In this document: positions 46,765 through 54,930 of the stretch, in pieces
How the letters are laid out: each line of letters opens with the position of its first letter
How positions within the stretch are numbered: the first letter of the stretch is position 1
Origin: Pedobacter helvus
GTDB lineage: Bacteria > Bacteroidota > Bacteroidia > Sphingobacteriales > Sphingobacteriaceae
NCBI RefSeq assembly: GCF_005925325.1
Contig: NZ_SRMP01000008.1
Coordinates: 1-64,000, forward strand
Length of the DNA stretch: 64,000 nucleotides
Reading direction: 5' to 3'
Position numbers and translations under genes: made by a program
The notes under the pieces: model-generated
What the model was told of the DNA's origin: nothing
Seen by the model: only the letters and a program-made list of their open reading frames with translations
Databases searched by the model: none

Positions 46765-47889
46765 CTAGTAAGCGCTGTTAAGCATTACCGGCATTACCAA
46801 CATTAAAACATCTTCGTTTTCGTCGTTAGTTTGAGGGATTAACAAACCAGCTCTATTAGGAGTAGAAAGTTCTAAAGTCACTTCCTCGCCACTTAGATTA
46901 TTCAGCATTTCAATTAAAAAACGAGCATTGAAACCAATTTCTAAATCTTCACCATCATATTGACAACTTAAACGCTCATGAGCTTCGTTAGCGAAATCTA
47001 AATCTTCAGAAGAAATATGTAACTCGCTACCATTGATTTTTAAACGAACTTGATGTGTAGTTTTATTAGCGAAAATCACTACCCTACGCAAAGTATTCAA
47101 GAATAAAGCTCTGTCAATGACTAATTTGTTAGGGTTATTAGCAGGGATCACCGCTTCGTAGTCTGGATAACGTTCATCAATTAAACGACAGATCAAGTTG
47201 ATGTTTTCGAACTTGAAAAATGCACTTGTTGCGTTATAATCAACAGAAACGTTGATGTCGTTATTTGGTAAAGCTGCCTTTAATAAGGTTAACGCTTTTT
47301 TAGGTAAGATAAAAGATGATGCTTTTTCAGCTTTACTATCATTTCTTCTATAACGCACCAATTTATGAGCGTCAGTGGCTACAAAAGTGATATTTTGAGG
47401 AGACAGCTGACAATAAACACCTGTCATCGCCGGACGAAGCTCATCGTTACTTACTGCAAAAATTGTTTTGGTAATAGCTTCGCTTAAAACAGTAGCAGGC
47501 AAATTTACTGAAGATGCGTTGTCTACTACAGGAATTTTAGGAAAATCGTCACCATTCTCGCCACTTAATTTATATTTTCCATCACCAGCACTAATTTCAA
47601 TTGCAAAGTTATTATCATCTACATGGAAAGTAATTGGCTGATCTGGCAAAGTTTTTAACGTATCTAACAAAATTCTAGATGGAACCGCAACTTTACCTTC
47701 TTCTTTCGATTCAACAGGCAAAGAAGTAGTCATGCTTGTTTGTAAATCGGTAGCAGAAATAGTTAAATTTCCTTCCTTAATTTCAAACAAAAAGTTCTCC
47801 AAGATAGGCAATACCGTGCTGCTACTCGAAGCACCATTAACGGTTTGTAAATGTTTTAATAATGTCGATGTGGATACTATAAATCTCAT
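46765..47889 (-). CDS. dnaN: DNA polymerase III subunit beta (sliding clamp)
   Basis: 374 residues, the normal clamp length, with three successive clamp domains (about 1-118, 128-245, 250-374). Typical segments are MRFIVSTSTLLKHLQ at the start, LPILENFLFE, RPAMTGVYCQ and EGSVRI-free C-terminal LMLVMPVML. It encircles DNA and tethers the replicative polymerase. The gene follows gldG by 33 bases, an order I recall from several Bacteroidota genomes, and has its own -7 element (47909-47916). Confidence 0.96.
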   Translation of the reverse strand: MRFIVSTSTLLKHLQTVNGASSSSTVLPILENFLFEIKEGNLTISATDLQTSMTTSLPVESKEEGKVAVPSRILLDTLKTLPDQPITFHVDDNNFAIEISAGDGKYKLSGENGDDFPKIPVVDNASSVNLPATVLSEAITKTIFAVSNDELRPAMTGVYCQLSPQNITFVATDAHKLVRYRRNDSKAEKASSFILPKKALTLLKAALPNNDINVSVDYNATSAFFKFENINLICRLIDERYPDYEAVIPANNPNKLVIDRALFLNTLRRVVIFANKTTHQVRLKINGSELHISSEDLDFANEAHERLSCQYDGEDLEIGFNARFLIEMLNNLSGEEVTLELSTPNRAGLLIPQTNDENEDVLMLVMPVMLNSAY

Positions 47890-47908
47890 AGCTTGTTTTA
47901 TATAGACT

Positions 47909-47916
47909 CAAAAGTA
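47909..47916 (-). promoter_or_regulatory. -7 element of dnaN
   Basis: Minus-strand TACTTTTG, an exact TAnnTTTG match 20 bases before the dnaN start and inside the gap behind gldG. The -33 box is not clear. Confidence 0.35.
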
Positions 47917-47922
47917 TGAAAA

Positions 47923-49626
47923 TTACCTTGCATACTTATGTTTACGATAATAATGTTGAAAAATTGCAAAACATATCAACAACAGAATTGGCAGCACAGT
48001 ATTTACTAACTGCCATTTCGTTTTTTCGGTACGTACTAAGGTCTTATCCAATGGCCTAACCGTAACTTCTTTATTTCGCAGAGCGATTAGATTATCTTCG
48101 TTTGTAAAATAATCTACGATATTGAGAAGCAGGCCTTTGTTCCCAAAATTTTGCTGTGTATATCTATCAAAGCCTAATGGAAAAGGCGAACCATCTCCAG
48201 AAACTTGGTTACGAAAAATATCACCATCGCCCAATACAATCATTTTTGCTGGCTTGCTTTGTGCAGGTAAATCGTATTTTTCGGTAATACCTTCTGGCAC
48301 AGGTCGGTTTAAGAACACAGATTTAAAACTTCCTTCTAACAAAACACCTACATTCTTTGGTACACTGGTAAATTCTTTCTGTGTAGGTTGCTCTTCTACC
48401 ATTTGCAGGTTAAACATTTTTGGGGAGGTGTAAACCTTATTGTAAGGCGATGTAGTCAATATCACTCGCTTATTCACATTTTTGCTCCCAATTGTATCAA
48501 CTGTGCTGGCAAATTCAGCTTTGATATGATCTAAGTTTTTCACTAAATTATTGCTGGTATCTGGCAATAAAATTGGATAATATAACCACGGCGCCATTTG
48601 GATATCGCCTCTCGGACCGCCAGTAGCTACAGGAATTTCCGCAGAATTTACATCAGCAATGATATCATAGTTGATACGAGCTCCATACTCGAACAACATA
48701 TCATCTAAATTGAGATTGTTGTTGGTTGCCATGAAAGATCTGCCGCTGCGCAAACTATCTAGCTCCATCCGCACCTGATCTAACGACCAAACCACATGGC
48801 CACCTTTCATCACAAAATAATTGATTTTATACTTTTGCGCTTCTGTAAATGTTTTTAAAGGTTTAGCAACCACCAACATCTTCAAACTGTCTAAGCCTTG
48901 TTTGGTAATCGAATCGAGATTTACCCTTCCCACCACATAGCTATCAGACAAAGCCGTAATCGCATCATACAAATAACGATTATCGGGTTCACCATTACCT
49001 TCAGTAAAACCAATACGTGGATTATATCCAGTGATCACCTTTTTTAAGGAAGAAGTAAACACATATTCTAAGTTTTTGATAGAATTGTTGATGCTTTCAT
49101 CATAATTTGAAGCTTCGCCCCCTAAATTTTGAAGCAACTTAACAGGCATGCGCTTTCCATTACTTTCTATCAGCGCCATCGGAAACACCAGCTTTTCAGA
49201 AAAACCAGCATCAGTTTTAATGTTGATGTTAGTAGGTCTGATGCCCATTTCATACAAATGCTGAATTACCGTATCTCGCTCTTCTAAAGTTAAACCTGAC
49301 ACGGGATCTATAAAAACTACTTTAAAGTTCGCTTTAGAATAGGCCTTGTAGTCGGCCAGCATATCTTTAGTGGCGTTGCGCAAACGTTTAAAAGCGGAAG
49401 GCATATCTCCATCCAAGAACACTGTTACAATTACCTCATTCTTGTTTTTCTTTAAAGTCTCCTTGGTTTTTTCAGTGAGTGTAAATCGCTTTTCTTTTGT
49501 AAAATCTATTCTAGTGTATGCAAATTGAGCGAGGATATTTACTAAAAGCAGAACGAATACAAATACTATCGAATGCAAATAACCTTTACGCTTTAAGCTT
49601 TCACCTTTAAGCTTTTTCGTTACCAT
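47923..49626 (-). CDS. gldG: GldG, gliding-type ABC transporter auxiliary protein
   Basis: 567 residues with an N-terminal membrane helix (about 18-38), a large periplasmic ABC-transporter-auxiliary (DUF4350-like) region with IRPTNINIKTDAG and VFLDGDMP motifs, and a C-terminal membrane helix (about 540-558). GldG is the partner of GldF and GldA, needed for gliding in Flavobacterium. Whether this organism glides is not shown. It overlaps gldF by 7 bases, the usual coupling. Confidence 0.93.
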   Translation of the reverse strand: MVTKKLKGESLKRKGYLHSIVFVFVLLLVNILAQFAYTRIDFTKEKRFTLTEKTKETLKKNKNEVIVTVFLDGDMPSAFKRLRNATKDMLADYKAYSKANFKVVFIDPVSGLTLEERDTVIQHLYEMGIRPTNINIKTDAGFSEKLVFPMALIESNGKRMPVKLLQNLGGEASNYDESINNSIKNLEYVFTSSLKKVITGYNPRIGFTEGNGEPDNRYLYDAITALSDSYVVGRVNLDSITKQGLDSLKMLVVAKPLKTFTEAQKYKINYFVMKGGHVVWSLDQVRMELDSLRSGRSFMATNNNLNLDDMLFEYGARINYDIIADVNSAEIPVATGGPRGDIQMAPWLYYPILLPDTSNNLVKNLDHIKAEFASTVDTIGSKNVNKRVILTTSPYNKVYTSPKMFNLQMVEEQPTQKEFTSVPKNVGVLLEGSFKSVFLNRPVPEGITEKYDLPAQSKPAKMIVLGDGDIFRNQVSGDGSPFPLGFDRYTQQNFGNKGLLLNIVDYFTNEDNLIALRNKEVTVRPLDKTLVRTEKTKWQLVNTVLPILLLICFAIFQHYYRKHKYAR

Positions 49627-50348
49627 TTCCTACCTCCTATCGCAAGTTTGGTTAAACCTAAAAACAAGGCCACAAAGCTGATGAAATAGACTACATCCCT
49701 TGTATCCAGAACTCCTCTACTGATAGATTGATAGTGTTCGTTAATTCCCAAGTTTACCAATGAACTTTCTATACCTGCGAAAGCAGAAATTTTACTTACC
49801 GAATCGAAACCACTATAGGCGAAAAAGCATATAAACACAGCAACAGCAAAGGCAATAATCTGGTTTTTAGTAATTGATGAAGCAAAGATACCGACTGCCA
49901 CAAATGCATTACCTAATAGGAACAAACCTATATAAGATCCAATTACTGCTCCTGTATCTATATTTCCTTTTGGCAAACCTAGTTGCGAAATGCTATAATA
50001 ATAAATGAGTGTAGGCACTAAAGAAAATAGCACTAACATCATACAAGCCAAATATTTAGCAGTAATGATTTGTAGATCTGTCAATGGTCTTGTAGCTAGC
50101 AAAACGTAAGTTCCTTCTTTTCTCTCTTCTGCAAAAGAGCGCATGGTAATTGCAGAGATCAGAAACATAAAAAGATAAGGAACCAAGCTAAAAAAACCAT
50201 CCATTTCGGCATAGCCGTACTCTAAAATTGAAGTATCAGGAAAAAACCAAAACATAAGACCACAAGCGAGTAAAAATATGCCGATGGTAATGTATGCCAT
50301 GGACGAACTGAGGAAACTGAATAATTCTCGTTTAAATACTGCTAGCAT
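49620..50348 (-). CDS. gldF: GldF, gliding-type ABC permease
   Basis: About 242 residues from ATG 50348, with six membrane segments. MLAVFKRELFSFLSSSMAYI is the conserved N terminus. ITMRSFAEERKEGTYVLLATRPL is the cytoplasmic loop typical of ABC-2 permeases. A longer frame (to 50408) starts within the neighbouring terminator and is rejected. Works with GldG and the GldA ATPase (53222-53929). Confidence 0.92.
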   Translation of the reverse strand: MLAVFKRELFSFLSSSMAYITIGIFLLACGLMFWFFPDTSILEYGYAEMDGFFSLVPYLFMFLISAITMRSFAEERKEGTYVLLATRPLTDLQIITAKYLACMMLVLFSLVPTLIYYYSISQLGLPKGNIDTGAVIGSYIGLFLLGNAFVAVGIFASSITKNQIIAFAVAVFICFFAYSGFDSVSKISAFAGIESSLVNLGINEHYQSISRGVLDTRDVVYFISFVALFLGLTKLAIGGRKW

Positions 50349-50395
50349 GCCGTTATATAGGAATGACGAAGTTATACAATATCTATTAAAACAAA

Positions 50396-50423
50396 AAAGC
50401 CCCGACAAAATTGTCGGGGCTTT
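50396..50423. terminator. Strong terminator between gldF and the OMP array
   Basis: A 13-base perfect stem (AAAGCCCCGACAA / TTGTCGGGGCTTT) with a 2-base loop, capable of stopping transcripts from both sides. It lies behind the beta-barrel gene (stop 50442) and before the gldF start. Confidence 0.85.
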
Positions 50424-50441
50424 GGTTATATATTACTTTTC

Positions 50442-51092
50442 TTAGAAGTTAAAACCTAAGCCAACTGAGAAAACTTTGTGTTTAGAAGAACTCTCACTTG
50501 AATTTTGTATAGTAGTTAAACCTAGACCATAACCAGCATGCAAATTTAGCCCATTAATCAACGTATATCCTCCTAAAAAGTTAATTCCAAATTCCACTCT
50601 TCTATATAGACCATCTTCAGAGCCAAATTCTAAGTCATCTTTTTCAGTGCTCTCTAAATTCGCTGAAATAGCATAAGCCACGTACGGCCCAGCTCCAATA
50701 AAAAACTTTCCGCCGCCAACTTTAAAATTTGCTAAAAAGTTTACGGGAAGTTCAAGATAGGAATAATTAAAAGTAAATATTTCATTTCCTTGTAAATCGG
50801 AAGGATCAATATCAATCTCTTCCATAGCTTTTCTCATATTAAATTTTGCGCCTTTTCCAATATAAGTTAAACCTGGTTGAAAAGAAAACAGAGGGGAGAT
50901 ATTAATGTCCGCTATAGCCCCTACGTAAAACGATGTTTTAGAATCTGTATTACGAGAAGCAATTTCATTAGAAAAATCTATAGTAGGAAAAGCAACGCCT
51001 GCTTTAATTCCAAAAAATACAGGCTTGTTTTGAGCATTTGCCGCAACACTTAAACCAGCTACAAGCGTTAACAATAGAAGGATTTTTTTCAT
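50442..51092 (-). CDS. Outer-membrane beta-barrel protein, array member 1
   Basis: About 216 residues with signal peptide MKKILLLLTLVAGLSVAANAQ. The rest is amphipathic strands of a PorT/OmpA-like barrel ending VFSVGLGFNF with a terminal Phe. The signal peptide and the following GIKAGVAFP are almost the same as in the gene at 51195, so the two are recent paralogues that diverged in the loops. Start chosen at ATG 51092; an upstream frame runs to 51119. No ligand is evident. Confidence 0.85.
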   Translation of the reverse strand: MKKILLLLTLVAGLSVAANAQNKPVFFGIKAGVAFPTIDFSNEIASRNTDSKTSFYVGAIADINISPLFSFQPGLTYIGKGAKFNMRKAMEEIDIDPSDLQGNEIFTFNYSYLELPVNFLANFKVGGGKFFIGAGPYVAYAISANLESTEKDDLEFGSEDGLYRRVEFGINFLGGYTLINGLNLHAGYGLGLTTIQNSSESSSKHKVFSVGLGFNF

Positions 51093-51116
51093 TTTAACTT
51101 GATTGTTAATTAGACA

Positions 51117-51124
51117 CAAAACTA
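51117..51124 (-). promoter_or_regulatory. -7 element, OMP array member 1
   Basis: Minus-strand TAGTTTTG, matching TAnnTTTG, with TATAG preceding it. The same element occurs before the paralogue at 51877-51884. Confidence 0.35.
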
Positions 51125-51142
51125 TAAAATTAGTACAAACAA

Positions 51143-51172
51143 AAAAGCCTTTCCGAAATCGGAAAGGCTTTT
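51143..51172. terminator. Terminator, OMP array copy A
   Basis: A 14-base perfect stem AAAAGCCTTTCCGA / TCGGAAAGGCTTTT with a 2-base loop. Nearly identical to the terminator at 51903-51934. Confidence 0.9.
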
Positions 51173-51194
51173 GGTGTAATATAAATTGCTTTTC

Positions 51195-51836
51195 TTAGAA
51201 GTTAAAACCTACGCCAACTGAGAAAACTTTGTTTTTGGTAGCTAAATTAACTCCTGAATTTTCATCATTTACTATTTTACCTAAACCTAAGCCATAGCCA
51301 GCGTGGAAATTTAAACCGTTAGTTAACTGGTAACCAGCTAGAAAGTTCAATCCAAAATCCATTCTTTTAAACTCTCCATCATTGGATCCAAATGGTATGT
51401 CTTCTTTAACATCACCTGCTTTACCATTACCTGATAATGCATAAGCCGCATAAGGTCCTGCACCTACAAAGAATTTACCAGAACCAGCGTCAAAGTTAGC
51501 TACTAAATTTACAGGCAACTCTAAGTATGAAATATTGATAGAACCTGATAAATCAGATCCCTCTTCTCCAAAAAAGGCATCACCAGACTTTGTTCCTTTA
51601 CTCATGAAAGTTAAACCTGGCTGAACCGAGAACATACTCGAAACCTTGATATCAGCGATACCACCAACATAAAATGTTGTTTTTGAATCGAGACTAACAG
51701 AAGTTCCCATTGCAGAGAAAGTTAGGTTAGGAAATGCCACACCCGCTTTAACTCCAAAAGATACAGGTTTGTCTTGAGCGTTTGCCGCAACATTTAAACC
51801 TGCTGCAAGCGTTAATAATAGAAGGATTTTTTTCAT
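51195..51836 (-). CDS. Outer-membrane beta-barrel protein, array member 2
   Basis: 213 residues with signal peptide MKKILLLLTLAAGLNVAANAQ, then SFGVKAGVAFPNL, a small barrel and the C-terminal VFSVGVGFNF. Closely paralogous to the gene at 50442 in signal peptide, periodicity and end, with divergent loops. Surface loops vary in Ser/Gly and Asp content. Function is unknown. Confidence 0.85.
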   Translation of the reverse strand: MKKILLLLTLAAGLNVAANAQDKPVSFGVKAGVAFPNLTFSAMGTSVSLDSKTTFYVGGIADIKVSSMFSVQPGLTFMSKGTKSGDAFFGEEGSDLSGSINISYLELPVNLVANFDAGSGKFFVGAGPYAAYALSGNGKAGDVKEDIPFGSNDGEFKRMDFGLNFLAGYQLTNGLNFHAGYGLGLGKIVNDENSGVNLATKNKVFSVGVGFNF

Positions 51837-51876
51837 TTTAATTTGATTATTTTTTTGATTGTTAATTAATTATATG

Positions 51877-51884
51877 CAAAACTA
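51877..51884 (-). promoter_or_regulatory. -7 element, OMP array member 2
   Basis: Minus-strand TAGTTTTG with TATAG before it, the same arrangement as at 51117-51124. The duplication therefore included the promoter. Confidence 0.35.
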
Positions 51885-51902
51885 TAAATTTAGTGGAAAT
51901 AA

Positions 51903-51934
51903 AAAAGCCTTTCCGAAAAAACGGAAAGGCTTTT
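51903..51934. terminator. Terminator, OMP array copy B
   Basis: A 13-base stem AAAAGCCTTTCCG / CGGAAAGGCTTTT with a 6-base loop, almost the same arms as copy A. Confidence 0.9.
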
Positions 51935-51956
51935 GATATTTTTTTGTTTCTATGGT

Positions 51957-52493
51957 TTACAAACCGAAGTTTAAAGCAGCTCTTAAACCGATAAACGATG
52001 CTGTCCCATTGTTAGACCAACCTTCGTAACGAGCACCAAAATCAATTGCCATTTTATCCGCTACTGGAAATTCAACACCTACGCTAGGTGCGTATAAAAA
52101 TGACGTGCCACCACCTGATTCTGTAGAAAAAGCAGCTCCTAACTGACCTTGAGCATAAAAGTTCTCAGCTAAAAAATATCTAACACCTGCCTTAACAGGA
52201 ATTGAGCCAAAACTAGGTGCCTTTGCGGTAACTCCCATAAAAGTAACCTCTTTACCTGTGAAACTTAAGTAACCAGCTTCACCAACAAAATTTAATTTAT
52301 TAGCGATAGGCGCCTGAAAATTTAATGAACCTCCAACACCAAAATCATAACCGTCTTTTAAATCTCCCATTGGAAATGCGAAATCCGCACCTACGCCAAT
52401 TTTAGAGCCATTCATTGCTGGATCTTTTGTTTGTGCATTAGCAGCTAGACCTAAACCAGCTACAAGAGCTAATGATAATAGTAATTTTTTCAT
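51957..52493 (-). CDS. Outer-membrane beta-barrel protein, array member 3
   Basis: 178 residues with signal peptide MKKLLLSLALVAGLGLAANAQ. GADFAFPMGDLKDGYDFGVGGSLNFQ is followed by eight or so strands ending FIGLRAALNFGL. Less similar to members 1 and 2 than they are to each other. Resembles general OMP_b-brl families. Role is unknown. Confidence 0.82.
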   Translation of the reverse strand: MKKLLLSLALVAGLGLAANAQTKDPAMNGSKIGVGADFAFPMGDLKDGYDFGVGGSLNFQAPIANKLNFVGEAGYLSFTGKEVTFMGVTAKAPSFGSIPVKAGVRYFLAENFYAQGQLGAAFSTESGGGTSFLYAPSVGVEFPVADKMAIDFGARYEGWSNNGTASFIGLRAALNFGL

Positions 52494-52583
52494 ACTGTTT
52501 AACGTAATTTAAATTTGTGTATTAATTAATAAACTGCATCAATAGACACAACAACATTGCCAATAGTTACAAAAATTAGCAAA

Positions 52584-52591
52584 CAAAAGTA
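52584..52591 (-). promoter_or_regulatory. -7 element, OMP array member 3
   Basis: Minus-strand TACTTTTG, matching TAnnTTTG, 91 bases before the start of array member 3. No clear -33. Confidence 0.3.
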
Positions 52592-52634
52592 TAAACAAAT
52601 GAAAAACAGCACTTTAATTTAAAAAATAAATTAC

Positions 52635-53177
52635 CTATATTCCAAAAACGTAACCTAACTTCAAGCCAATAAAGGAGAAACTTGTAGTTTTTAAAGTAGA
52701 TGTTGCCCCATAACTGGTATTGGTCCAAGCCTCGTATCTTAACCCAAATTCCAGTTTATTATTTGAGCTTCCTGTTTTAAAGTAAGTTCCAAAACCAGGC
52801 GACCACACGAAAGAAGTTCTGGAAGATGCGCCCATGTGAAAGGCAGCTCCCGCCTGTCCTTCTATATAAAAATCTGGACTTGGATAATGTTTAAAGCCTA
52901 ATTTAACTGGCACCGCCTCAATATTTTCTAGTTTTGTTCCTAACTTTTTTTTCGTTAGAAATAGGTTATACCCCCCGTTAGCCGTAATTGCATATTTATC
53001 GGCCAGCGCAATTTCCGCTTTTACAGAGCCTCCAAAACCTACGCCACTGATACTAGAAGCATTACCGGTTGGCAAATTAATTTCTGGAGCTAAGCCAATT
53101 CTCACTTGCTGAGCGTGCGCATTAAAAAAAATTGAAGCAGCTAACAAAAATAGGAAGATGGATGTTTTAAATTTCAT
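52635..53177 (-). CDS. Outer-membrane beta-barrel protein, array member 4
   Basis: About 180 residues from ATG 53177 with signal peptide ending FNAHAQQ. Strands such as GVGFGGSVKAEIAL and FKTGSSNNKLEFGLRYEAW and a C-terminal FIGLKLGYVFGI fit a small barrel. Related to member 3 in its last third (EAWTN, FIGLK). A longer frame to 53201 adds only eight residues. Confidence 0.8.
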   Translation of the reverse strand: MKFKTSIFLFLLAASIFFNAHAQQVRIGLAPEINLPTGNASSISGVGFGGSVKAEIALADKYAITANGGYNLFLTKKKLGTKLENIEAVPVKLGFKHYPSPDFYIEGQAGAAFHMGASSRTSFVWSPGFGTYFKTGSSNNKLEFGLRYEAWTNTSYGATSTLKTTSFSFIGLKLGYVFGI

Positions 53178-53221
53178 ATTGTATTTACGTAAGTAGACCA
53201 TCTCAAAAATGGCAAAAGAGA

Positions 53222-53929
53222 TTATTTAGTTAGTTTTTTAAAAATATCTTCCAAAGATGAATTTGGATTTTCTTTTTTAAGATCTGCAATTGAAGAGTTT
53301 GCCACCAAAACTCCTTTACTGATAATAATTACATCATCACAAAGTGCCTCTACTTCCTGCATAATATGTGTAGAGATAATCACCGTCCGATCATTTCCCA
53401 AGTCCTTAATTAGAGCTCTAATATCCGCTAACTGGTTTGGGTCTAGACCTGATGTTGGCTCATCTAAAATTAATACCTGCGGTTGGTGGATAATTGCTTG
53501 GGCCAAGCCCACACGCTGCTTATAACCTTTAGATAGCATTCCAATTTTCTTGTGCTGCTCTTCCCTTAAACCAACCAATTTAATCACATCTTCAACCCTT
53601 TGCGATATGTTTTTCAACCCGTAAGTTTCAGCCACAAAACCGAGAAACTCACGAACGTACATATCCATATACAAAGGTGTATTTTCTGGAAGGTAACCAA
53701 TCAACTTTTTAATTTCCAGCGGCTCAGCCTGGATGTGTTTCCCTGCAATTTCTGCTTCGCCAGAGGTAGGCTGCAAATAACCTGTCAGCATTTTCATGGT
53801 GGTAGATTTACCTGCACCATTTGGTCCAAGAAAACCTAAAATACGACCGGGTTTTGCTTCGAAACTAATTTGATTGACGGCCTTTTGCTCGCCATAATGT
53901 TTGGCTAAATTTCTTACGATTACGCTCAA
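53222..53929 (-). CDS. gldA: GldA-type ABC ATPase
   Basis: 235 residues: Walker A LGPNGAGKST, LPENTPLYMDMYVREFL (a GldA-specific stretch), signature LSKGYKQRVGLAQ and Walker B VLILDEPTSGLDP. It energises the GldFG transporter. The only start in this frame at the right place is TTG (53929), one base after the stop of the preceding GDPD gene, so it is probably translationally coupled. GldA is located away from gldF/gldG, with four OMP genes between. As I recall, several GldA proteins are about 60 residues longer. Confidence 0.88.
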   Translation of the reverse strand: MSVIVRNLAKHYGEQKAVNQISFEAKPGRILGFLGPNGAGKSTTMKMLTGYLQPTSGEAEIAGKHIQAEPLEIKKLIGYLPENTPLYMDMYVREFLGFVAETYGLKNISQRVEDVIKLVGLREEQHKKIGMLSKGYKQRVGLAQAIIHQPQVLILDEPTSGLDPNQLADIRALIKDLGNDRTVIISTHIMQEVEALCDDVIIISKGVLVANSSIADLKKENPNSSLEDIFKKLTK

Positions 53930-53930
53930 C

Positions 53931-54851
53931 TTACTGCAGCTTTAGGTTCTTTAAATTCAGTTGTTTTTCTCTTCGATAGGCATCTAACTGCTCTCCTGCC
54001 AAAACCACATCGTCTGTAGAAAGTACATCGGCACCATTGGCTACCAAATTACGATATACCTGCCTATTTTTGTTAGCTTTTGCACTTCTATCTAAGTTGC
54101 CCATGGTACCCAAGATGGTACTGATACCTTTGCTATTTAAATATTTGTACAGGCTTTGCTCTGGTTCTGACACCCCCACGAAGGCAATAATTTTATCGTT
54201 AGGAACTCCCATTTGATTTAAACGTTCCAAATCTGCTTGACTTTTTACTGTGGCAGAAATCATCAAATCTGGAGCTAGCCCATGCACCTTTGCAGCTTGG
54301 TTAGCATTATAGGTAATTATAATTGAGTTTGTCTCCGATTTAGTTTTACGTACCGCAGCGATGATCTTTTCGTAAGGTACACCTCTTTTAATATCGATGG
54401 TAAATATCACTTTGTTCTTGCCCCAACGCAATACTTCTTCTAAAGTTGGAATTTTAAAATTCGTTACCTTTCCATCATCATCCTTTAAACTAAGCTTTTG
54501 CAGCTCGTTATAAGTGTAAGACGAGATTAAACCAGTACCTGTAGAAGTTCTATCCAACTTATCATCATGCATGATTACCAAAGCCGAATCTTTACTTAAT
54601 GCCACATCAAACTCAATAATTACTGGTTGATAAGTGGTGGCATTTTCGAAAGTTTCGATGGCATTTTCTGGAAAACCTTGCATCGGCCCACCACGGTGCG
54701 CACTTAACAATGGATAAGGCTTAGTCTTCCTATTTAAAAATGCCTGAAAATCTTTTGCAGTTTTAAAACTGATATAATGGTGCTGCTTTGGCGCAATACA
54801 GGCGATCCCCAAAAAGGCAATGGCAACAAATAAGAATTGTATTTTTTTCAT
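53931..54851 (-). CDS. Glycerophosphodiester phosphodiesterase, paralogue 2
   Basis: 306 residues, exported (lipobox-like LGIAC, Cys18). GDPD motifs SAHRGGPMQGFPENAIETF, EFDVALSKDS and MHDDKLDRTSTGTG are intact. It resembles the enzyme at 41052 along the whole length but with many substitutions. It lies just upstream of gldA, with a one-base gap. Lipid turnover fits it, since a patatin lies beside it. Confidence 0.9.
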   Translation of the reverse strand: MKKIQFLFVAIAFLGIACIAPKQHHYISFKTAKDFQAFLNRKTKPYPLLSAHRGGPMQGFPENAIETFENATTYQPVIIEFDVALSKDSALVIMHDDKLDRTSTGTGLISSYTYNELQKLSLKDDDGKVTNFKIPTLEEVLRWGKNKVIFTIDIKRGVPYEKIIAAVRKTKSETNSIIITYNANQAAKVHGLAPDLMISATVKSQADLERLNQMGVPNDKIIAFVGVSEPEQSLYKYLNSKGISTILGTMGNLDRSAKANKNRQVYRNLVANGADVLSTDDVVLAGEQLDAYRREKQLNLKNLKLQ

Positions 54852-54930
54852 CTAACTAGATTTTGTAGTATACAAAGGTAGTTTTTGTTTTACCAGCTGA
54901 GAAATTTAGAGGCCTTAAGTTTCAAGCTTG

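Noticed and set aside
48122..48433. 103-codon plus-strand frame inside gldG
   Set aside because: Antisense to a gene with good family match; no independent support.
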